The position numbers and the translations under genes are program-made. Shown here in pieces: positions 37,020-42,564 of a stretch of DNA of 42,564 nt. How positions within the stretch are numbered: position 1 is the first letter of the stretch; every line of letters starts with the position of its first letter. Origin of the DNA: Labilithrix sp. Its GTDB lineage: Bacteria > Myxococcota_A > Polyangia > Polyangiales > Polyangiaceae. The notes under the pieces were generated by a model, which was not told the origin of the DNA, did no database searches, and worked only from the letters and a program-made list of their open reading frames with translations. Where the stretch lies: positions 1 through 42,564 of the forward strand of contig JAQBQJ010000342.1 in assembly GCA_028287065.1 (NCBI GenBank). The letters are read 5' to 3'.

Positions 37020-37574
37020 ATGAAGACCCTCACCAAAGCACAACGACTCGCGAAGCGGTCGCGTCGTCACGCGCGCGGCGCGGCGCTGGTCGAAGCAGCG
37101 GTCGTCGTGCCCGTCATGTTGGTCTTCGCCGGCTGCATCATGTTCGCCCACCGCTCGTACGCGGCGAAGATGGACAAGCAGATGGGCACGCGCGCAGGCA
37201 TCCTCTACTACGCGTCGCACAACTGCGAAGGCGAGCTCCCGCCGGGAACCGTCCCGCCGGTGAAGCAGAGCGCGGATCCCGGCACCGGTGACGTGCCGGG
37301 CGGTCCGGCGACGGATTCGAGCCGTCTCTCCGGCGACCAGGGCAGCGCGCAGGGCGCAGCTGCCGGCATCGACAAGTCGTGGAGCATGGCGAAGGCCAGC
37401 CCCGCGGACACGCCGGTCTACGGCAGCGCGATCAACGACCGCAAGACCGTCCTCCTGAATCGCACGATCACGGCGGCCTCCGAGGCCGGTTGCAACGAGA
37501 AGCCGTACCCCAACAAGTGGTCGGCGACCTTCGAGTTCTTCGGAAGCTTCTTCCGGTCCGGCGGCGGGCTCTAG
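37020..37574 (+). CDS. TadE-like minor pilin, second
   Basis: A 184-residue protein with a long basic leader (MKTLTKAQRLAKRSRRHARG) and the helix AALVEAAVVVPVMLVFAGCIMF, with Glu at position 5 after the Gly cleavage site. The mature region is Pro/Gly/Ser-rich in the middle (PPGTVPPVKQSADPGTGDVPGG) and ends FEFFGSFFRSGGGL. The layout fits TadE/TadF pseudopilins. AGGA at 5 bases before ATG 37020 supports this start over the one at 36999. It follows the TadG-like gene by 17 bases and is presumably in the same transcript. Confidence 0.82.
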   Translation: MKTLTKAQRLAKRSRRHARGAALVEAAVVVPVMLVFAGCIMFAHRSYAAKMDKQMGTRAGILYYASHNCEGELPPGTVPPVKQSADPGTGDVPGGPATDSSRLSGDQGSAQGAAAGIDKSWSMAKASPADTPVYGSAINDRKTVLLNRTITAASEAGCNEKPYPNKWSATFEFFGSFFRSGGGL

Positions 37575-37599
37575 CTTCTACGCCACGGGGAGTTCAACG

Positions 37600-38637
37600 A
37601 TGTCCTGGTTCATCACTCGCACCTCGCCCAAGCGCATGAAGCGCATCAAGGGACTCGCGCGCGCGGGCGCGTACGTCCTCGGCCTCAGCGCTGTGTTCGG
37701 CGTCGTCCAGATCCGCTCGGCGCGCGCCGAGATGGCGAACCGCACGGTCGAGCTGGGTCGTCAGATGATGACGCTCGCGAACGCGTCGCAGCACGAAGTG
37801 AACAAGGTGAGCATCAACGGCCAGCAGATGTGGCTGGGCAACTCGATCGCGCACGAGACCGCAGGACGCATCCTCGATCGCTACCAGGCACACTGCGAGT
37901 CGAACTCCGCGCAGCCTGCGGCGGAATGGCGCGCGATCGCCGACCAGAAGGACAACGAGGCCGCGAAGAAGGTCCCCGGCACCGGCGTCCTGCGCGGCGG
38001 CTCGGACACCGAAGGCAGCGTCCTCTGCTTCACGAAGACGGGGAAATCGAAGCAGTCGATCGCGGAGGCCATGAAGGCCTTTTCGGAGACGGGCGACCTC
38101 GGCGCGATCGGCGCGGCGCGTTACGCGTACGTGAAGACCAACGCCGACACGGGTAATACGCACGTCCTCACGGCGTGGACGGACGACACGTTCAGCATCA
38201 CCGACCTCGTCGGCGACGAGACGAAGGACGTGCCCGGCGTCGACTTCGGTGGAGAAATCCCGCGCGTTCCCGATTCGCGCCGCGCGTTCTCCGCGCGCCT
38301 CGAGGACTCGCCGTTCGGCGTGAACGTGTATCACAGCAAAGAGACGCCGATCGCCATCGCCCGGCGCTACGACGACGCGATGCAGGTGCAGGGTTGGGCG
38401 GCCGTCGACCCGGACCTCGAGCACAAGGAGCCCGCCAGCAAGGCGGTCGCTCGCCTGTACGAGAAGGACAACGTGGTGCTCACGGTCGCGTCCACGCCGA
38501 TGTCGGACGATCCCAAGGAGGGCACGTTCACCGTGCTCGGCCTCGCGGGCGCGAACGGCGACGGCAAGACCGCGGTCAAGCCGGGCACCGAGTCGGGCGC
38601 GAAGGCGCGCACGCAGTCGTTCTCGAAGAAGGACTGA
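37600..38637 (+). CDS. Unknown exported protein of the Tad locus
   Basis: A 345-residue protein that I cannot assign to a family. The N-terminus has a basic lead (ITRTSPKRMKRIKGLARAG) and a hydrophobic segment AYVLGLSAVFGVVQIRSARA, a Sec signal or anchor with a possible cleavage site after ARA. Downstream are an amphipathic helix (TVELGRQMMTLANASQHEVNKV), a mixed alpha/beta region (SIAHETAGRILDRYQAHC, GAARYAYVKTNADTG) and a final part ending TFTVLGLAGANG. Only two Cys are present and no catalytic signature is visible. It lies 25 bases behind a TadE-like gene and before cpaB, so a periplasmic or surface role in pilus biogenesis is inferred from position alone. Confidence 0.7.
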   Translation: MSWFITRTSPKRMKRIKGLARAGAYVLGLSAVFGVVQIRSARAEMANRTVELGRQMMTLANASQHEVNKVSINGQQMWLGNSIAHETAGRILDRYQAHCESNSAQPAAEWRAIADQKDNEAAKKVPGTGVLRGGSDTEGSVLCFTKTGKSKQSIAEAMKAFSETGDLGAIGAARYAYVKTNADTGNTHVLTAWTDDTFSITDLVGDETKDVPGVDFGGEIPRVPDSRRAFSARLEDSPFGVNVYHSKETPIAIARRYDDAMQVQGWAAVDPDLEHKEPASKAVARLYEKDNVVLTVASTPMSDDPKEGTFTVLGLAGANGDGKTAVKPGTESGAKARTQSFSKKD

Positions 38638-38726
38638 CCTCGCGCATTTCGCGCACACGCTGCGACGAGTGAGCGGGGCGCACGAGCCTTCCCGCGACCG
38701 ATGGCTCCGTGTAGCATTTGAGCGGG

Positions 38727-39512
38727 ATGAATCGCCGCGCTCTTCTCGTCGCCTTCGTGGTCGGCATCTTAGGCGTGTTCCTGCTGCTGCTGTATCAGCG
38801 CCGGTTCGAGCTCGAAGCCTCGGGTGGTGAGAAGATCAAGCTTCTCATCGCGGTGAAGCGCGTCGAGCGAGGGAAGCCGATCACCGACGAGGCGATCTCG
38901 GTCCGCGAGGTTCCCCTCGCGTACGTCGACGATCGCTCGATCCGCGAGGTCGACAAGAACAAGATCCTGGGCTTGCGCCTCGGCACGACCGTCAAGGAGC
39001 AGCAGCTCCTCCTGTGGACCGACCTCGCGACGGGCTCGGACGACCGCAAGGAGCTCAGCTCGCTCGTCCTCCCGGGCTATCGCGCCGTCTCGATTCGCGC
39101 CGCGCGCGACGACACGAGCATCACGCTCCTGCGCCCCGGGGACTACGTCGACGTCATCGGCGTCCTCGGCGCCTCGAACGCGGAAGCGAAGAGCGCCGTC
39201 GTCCTCCTCCAGCGCGTGCTCGTCCTCGCGATGGGCAGCGAGACGTCGCCCGACGCGCTCGATCAGCGAGACAACCGCAATCAGGCGGAGAACCTCCTCA
39301 CGCTGAGCCTCACGCTGTCGGAGGCGCAGATCATCGCGCTCGCGGCCGAGCGCGGTCGGCTCGCGGTCGCCGTGCGCCATCCCGACGACCAGCAGAAGGC
39401 CGGCGTCACGGACATCAATTTCGACTCGCTGCTCGACGCGAAGAAGCGCGGCGAGATCAAGGGCGTGCGTGCCGGTAGCACCGCGCCTGTGAACATCACG
39501 GGTGGTCAGTGA
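38727..39512 (+). CDS. cpaB: Flp pilus assembly protein CpaB/RcpC
   Basis: A 261-residue periplasmic protein. A single N-terminal helix (ALLVAFVVGILGVFLLLLY) anchors it, then a SAF domain follows: LLIAVKRVERGKPITDEAISVREVPLAYVDDRSI..GLRLGTTVKEQQLLLWTDLA. The RcpC-type C-terminal part continues VLPGYRAVSIRA..RPGDYVDVIGVLG..VLLQRVLVLAMG and LTLSLTLSEAQIIALAAERG. CpaB/RcpC is needed for Tad secretion and is thought to work with the secretin, possibly touching peptidoglycan. ATG 38727 is chosen over the TTG at 38718; a TAGCAT box lies 9 bases upstream with no Shine-Dalgarno, so an internal promoter is possible. The stop overlaps the cpaC start (GTGA). Confidence 0.93.
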   Translation: MNRRALLVAFVVGILGVFLLLLYQRRFELEASGGEKIKLLIAVKRVERGKPITDEAISVREVPLAYVDDRSIREVDKNKILGLRLGTTVKEQQLLLWTDLATGSDDRKELSSLVLPGYRAVSIRAARDDTSITLLRPGDYVDVIGVLGASNAEAKSAVVLLQRVLVLAMGSETSPDALDQRDNRNQAENLLTLSLTLSEAQIIALAAERGRLAVAVRHPDDQQKAGVTDINFDSLLDAKKRGEIKGVRAGSTAPVNITGGQ

Positions 39513-40879
39513 CACGAGCTCGTTCTGAAACACTCGCGCGCACGTTGCGCGCGTTCGGCCTCTGTTCGACGACGCGAGCGCTTGGTGCAGCGTTCGCGGG
39601 CATCGCCGCGTTCGCTGCCGTGAGCCTCGATGCTCGCCCCGCGTTCGCGCAGAAGAACGGCGCCGGCAATCACGAGGAGATCTCGCTCGCCGTCGGTGAG
39701 ACCAAGACGCTGCCCGCGGGCGGCGTGAAGGAGTACTCCGAAGGCGTCAAAGGCATCGTCGACGTCGTGCCCACGCCCGACGGCCGCACGTTCGTCATCA
39801 CCGGCAAGAAGCCCGGCACCACGACCCTTCTCCTCATCAAGAACGACGGCTCGCAGACCACGTTCGACATCTCCGTCGCCAACCGCAATCCGCAGCAGGT
39901 CGAGCGCGAGATCCAGAGCCTGCTCGAGCCTTTTCCGGGCGTGAAGAGCCGTCGCGTCGCCTCGCGCATCTTCATCGAAGGCGCCGTTCCGACGGACCAG
40001 GAATACAAGCGCATCCAGCAGATCATCGCGGTCTACGGCGGTCAGGTCGACTCGCTCGTCACCGTCGGCGTCGCCGAGCGCAAGCTCCTCATCCGTCTCG
40101 ATTTCTTCTTCGTCCAGTACTCGAAGACGTCCGGCTACAACGTCGGCGTCGGCTGGCCGGCGAACATCGGCGGAACCACGCAGGCCGGACAGCCGGTCGT
40201 GCAGAGCCAGTACACGTTCGACTTCATCTCGCGCACGACGCAGACGGCGCAGGCCTCGGTCGTCAATCAGCCGCTGCCGCGCCTCGACATCGCCGCGCGC
40301 CACGGTTGGGCGAAGGTGATGAAGCAGTCGAGCGTCATCACGGCGAACGGCAACGAGGCGACGTTCCAGAACGGCGGCGAGGTGAACTTCCTCCTCACCG
40401 GCATCGGTACCGCGTCGATCGTCGGCGTGAAGTTCGGCACGAACGTGACCGTGCTCCCGCGCTACGACTCCAACTCGCGCGACGTCGACATCAAGCTCGC
40501 GGCGGACGTCGCGGATCTCACGGCGCCGGCCACTGCGGGCGGTCCTCCAGGCCGCCTCACCACGAAGCTCGAGACGCAGGTCACGCTGAAGCTCGGTCAG
40601 GCGCTCATCCTGTCCGGCATCAAGACGTCGGCGCAGCAGCGCAACGTCGCCGGCCTCCCGGGTCTCAGCGAGATCCCCGTCATCGGTCTCCTCTTCGGCA
40701 CGCACGCGCAGGAGAAGCAGGACACCGAAGGCGCGGTCTTCATCGTCCCGAGCGTCGTCGACACGGTGCCGAAGAGCGCGCTCGAGCTCATCAACAACGC
40801 GATGGGGACCTACCGAGAGTTCGCAGGCGAGATCGAATACATCGACACGTACCCCAAGACTCCTCCGTCCGCGAAGTAG
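39509..40879 (+). CDS. cpaC: Tad secretin CpaC/RcpA
   Basis: A 456-residue outer-membrane secretin, the exit pore of the Flp pilus. GTG 39509 overlaps cpaB. A signal peptide (about 50 residues, ending LDARPAFA) is followed by the pilus/secretin N-domain ISLAVGETKTLPAGGVKEYS..FVITGKKPGTTTLLL. A BON-like domain comes next (PGVKSRRVASRIFIEGAVPTDQEYKRI). The secretin domain begins near residue 190 (LLIRLDFFFVQYSKTSGYNVGVGWP) and includes the conserved VTLKLGQALILSGIKT and ISEIPVIGLLFG-like block (GLSEIPVIGLLFGTHAQEKQDTEGAVFIVPSVV). No lipobox is apparent, so a separate pilotin may assist. The length is normal for RcpA/CpaC. Confidence 0.94.
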   Translation: MTRARSETLARTLRAFGLCSTTRALGAAFAGIAAFAAVSLDARPAFAQKNGAGNHEEISLAVGETKTLPAGGVKEYSEGVKGIVDVVPTPDGRTFVITGKKPGTTTLLLIKNDGSQTTFDISVANRNPQQVEREIQSLLEPFPGVKSRRVASRIFIEGAVPTDQEYKRIQQIIAVYGGQVDSLVTVGVAERKLLIRLDFFFVQYSKTSGYNVGVGWPANIGGTTQAGQPVVQSQYTFDFISRTTQTAQASVVNQPLPRLDIAARHGWAKVMKQSSVITANGNEATFQNGGEVNFLLTGIGTASIVGVKFGTNVTVLPRYDSNSRDVDIKLAADVADLTAPATAGGPPGRLTTKLETQVTLKLGQALILSGIKTSAQQRNVAGLPGLSEIPVIGLLFGTHAQEKQDTEGAVFIVPSVVDTVPKSALELINNAMGTYREFAGEIEYIDTYPKTPPSAK

Positions 40880-40921
40880 CGGGCGGCGAAGTCACGGAGA
40901 GCAAGGCCGGAACGAATCACG

Positions 40922-42564
40922 ATGCATTTGCAAGTCGTCGTCCAATCAGACGATGGGATGCAGCGCACGGAGCTCTATCCGGCGAACGGTCCCCTCACGA
41001 TCGGTCGTCATCCGCAGTGCTCACTGCGGCTCGACAGCGATCTGGTCTCGCGCCAGCACGCCGTGATCCAGGCGGGGCACGGCACGCTGCGCGTGGAGGA
41101 CGTGTCGACCAACGGAACGATCGCCGGCGACCTCCTGCTCCGGCGTGACTCCGTCGAGGTGCCCTACGGCACGCCGATCGTCGTCGGAGACTTCACGGTC
41201 TTCGTCTATCCCGCGGAGCAGCAGAACGCCGCGGCGCTCGCCGCGCAGCATCCGCGGCACCCGCAGGCGCCGCTCGGGCCTCCTGGCGCGACCGGGCAGC
41301 ATCCCGTCCACGACACGCGCCAGCGCATGCCGTCGGGCGGACAGCAGAACGCGACGGTGCCGCCCGGTGCGCAGAACAGCCCGGCGAACGGCGTCAACGG
41401 CATGCTGGCGCGCAGCGGCTCCGGTCCGTACGGAACATCCGGCGCGGTGCCGGTCGTGACGGGAATGAATCCCGTCATCGCCCATGTCGGAGCGCAGCCG
41501 GGCTCGGGAGGCGTGCACCTCCCGGCGATGCGGAACGACGAGGCCAAGCACAAGGCGGAGGTCGATCTCCGTCGCGAGATCCACAAGCTGCTGCTCGAGC
41601 ACCTCGACCTCGCGACCATCGACGCGAAGAAGCTCGACGACCCGTCGATGCGTCCGAAGGTGCTGAACGCGCTTCGTCGCATCGTCGCGAGCCTCGAGAG
41701 CCGCATTCCTCGCGAGGTCCAGCCCGACACGCTCATCGGCGAGCTCGCGGACGAAGCGCTCGGCCTCGGCCCGCTCGAGCGCTTCCTCGCGGACCCGACC
41801 ATCACCGAGATCATGGTCGTGGACCCGAACACGATCTACATCGAGCAGCACGGCAAGATCACGCTGTCGCATGCGCGCTTCACCGACGACGAGCGCGTGC
41901 GCGCCGTCATCGAGCGCATCGTCACGCCGCTCGGTCGACGCATCGACGAGTCGTCACCGCTCGTCGACGCGCGACTCAAGGACGGCTCCCGCGTCAACGC
42001 CGTCATCCGTCCGATCGCGCTGCGCGGCTCGTGCATCACGATCCGGAAGTTCGCGAAGATCCCGCTCACGCTCGAGAAGATCGTGTCCTTCGGCACGATG
42101 ACCGAGCGCATGGGACGCTTCCTCACGCGCTGCGTGCACGCGAAGAAGAACATCGTCATCTCCGGCGGCACCGGCTCCGGAAAGACGACGCTGCTCAACG
42201 TGCTCTCGGGCGCGATCCCCGCCGAGGAGCGCATCGTCACCATCGAGGACGCCGCCGAGCTCCAGCTCAAGCAGCCGCACGTCGTCTCGATGGAAACGCG
42301 TCCCGCCAACCTCGAGGGACGAGGCGAGTACACGATCCGCGACCTCGTGAAGAACGCACTTCGTATGCGTCCCGACCGCATCGTCGTCGGAGAGTGCCGC
42401 GGCGGCGAAGCGCTCGACATGCTCCAGGCGATGAACACGGGCCACGACGGCTCGCTCTCGACGACGCACGCCAACTCGCCGAGGGAAGCCGTGAGCCGCC
42501 TCGAGACGCTCGGCCTCATGGCCGGCCTCGAGCTGCCGATGCGCGCGATTCGCGAGCATATCGC
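40922..42564 (+). CDS. cpaF: FHA-domain-fused Tad pilus ATPase (CpaF/TadA), 3' end cut by window edge
   Basis: At least 547 residues, open to the right edge and therefore not in the ORF track. The N-terminal 100 residues are a forkhead-associated domain with TIGRHP (G28-R29), SRQH (43-46) and STNGT (62-66), the phosphothreonine-binding signature. A Gln/Pro/Gly-rich linker (about 105-195) leads to a CpaF-type ATPase: EIHKLLLEHLDL, LGPLERFLADPTITEIMVV, then GGTGSGKTT (Walker A, K421), TIEDAAELQL (Asp box) and RPDRIVVGECRGGEALDM (Walker B, E491), and finally TTHANSPREA with the His box. It powers pilus assembly from the cytoplasm. The FHA fusion suggests that assembly is gated by a Ser/Thr kinase. 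cpaC ends 42 bases upstream; tadB/tadC should follow outside the window. Confidence 0.95.
   Translation, partial: MHLQVVVQSDDGMQRTELYPANGPLTIGRHPQCSLRLDSDLVSRQHAVIQAGHGTLRVEDVSTNGTIAGDLLLRRDSVEVPYGTPIVVGDFTVFVYPAEQQNAAALAAQHPRHPQAPLGPPGATGQHPVHDTRQRMPSGGQQNATVPPGAQNSPANGVNGMLARSGSGPYGTSGAVPVVTGMNPVIAHVGAQPGSGGVHLPAMRNDEAKHKAEVDLRREIHKLLLEHLDLATIDAKKLDDPSMRPKVLNALRRIVASLESRIPREVQPDTLIGELADEALGLGPLERFLADPTITEIMVVDPNTIYIEQHGKITLSHARFTDDERVRAVIERIVTPLGRRIDESSPLVDARLKDGSRVNAVIRPIALRGSCITIRKFAKIPLTLEKIVSFGTMTERMGRFLTRCVHAKKNIVISGGTGSGKTTLLNVLSGAIPAEERIVTIEDAAELQLKQPHVVSMETRPANLEGRGEYTIRDLVKNALRMRPDRIVVGECRGGEALDMLQAMNTGHDGSLSTTHANSPREAVSRLETLGLMAGLELPMRAIREHI

Overview
The window is GC-rich chromosomal DNA with tightly packed genes, many 4-bp ATGA/GTGA start-stop overlaps, and numerous secreted lipoproteins rich in Cys, Ala, Thr and Asp. 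It also carries a kinase-like remnant, a textbook sigma-54 promoter, and linkers built from dipeptide repeats (GTGTGT, TATATA, PVPVPV, AVAVAV). Together these suggest a myxobacterium of the Polyangiales type (Myxococcota). That is inference from gene content and style; no rRNA or other phylogenetic marker was compared. I found no tRNA, rRNA, insertion sequence, prophage or CRISPR array.

Layout. (1) 1-6307, minus strand: an ABC-2 exporter operon (ATPase, permease, GldG-like auxiliary protein, DUF4340 protein) that runs into a D12-class adenine DNA methyltransferase cut by the left edge. (2) 6388-11156: a SUMF1-fold lipoprotein; a minus-strand set of histidine kinase, response regulator, DUF3293 protein and crotonase; and a DUF1287 lipoprotein. 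(3) 11165-14213, minus: PH-domain protein, xseA and aroE, each overlapping the next. (4) 14280-23241: a secreted Cys-rich protein with a CXXCH motif, a Cys-rich lipoprotein behind a sigma-54 promoter, a biotin carboxylase (accC), a long inverted repeat, two tandem paralogous Cys-rich lipoproteins, a large alpha/beta-hydrolase lipoprotein and an unknown membrane protein. (5) 23284-33451: metG overlapped by a membrane-anchored half-kinase, a pyrimidine nucleoside phosphorylase, a CXXCH lipoprotein plus WYL regulator, a saccharopine dehydrogenase-like oxidoreductase, a lysine 2,3-aminomutase-like radical SAM enzyme and a secreted carboxypeptidase-regulatory-like protein. (6) 33797-42564, plus: a Tad/Flp pilus locus that continues past the right edge.

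How the genes work together. The Tad genes supply pilins (two Flp), minor pilins (TadE types), the processing peptidase (CpaA/TadV), the CpaB periplasmic protein, the CpaC outer-membrane secretin and the CpaF motor. Here the motor carries an N-terminal FHA domain, which suggests control by phosphothreonine. Two proteins in the locus, a TadG-like protein of about 540 residues and an exported protein of 345 residues, are non-standard. The exporter operon looks like one membrane complex.

The most unusual signals are: a dispersed DNA element (GATCGG..CACGG followed by hexanucleotide repeats) found in both orientations inside unrelated genes and in an intergenic hairpin; a recurring TAnnnT box 7-9 bases before start codons that lack a Shine-Dalgarno, which would give leaderless mRNAs; the half-kinase translationally coupled to metG; and the FHA-CpaF fusion in an expanded Tad locus.
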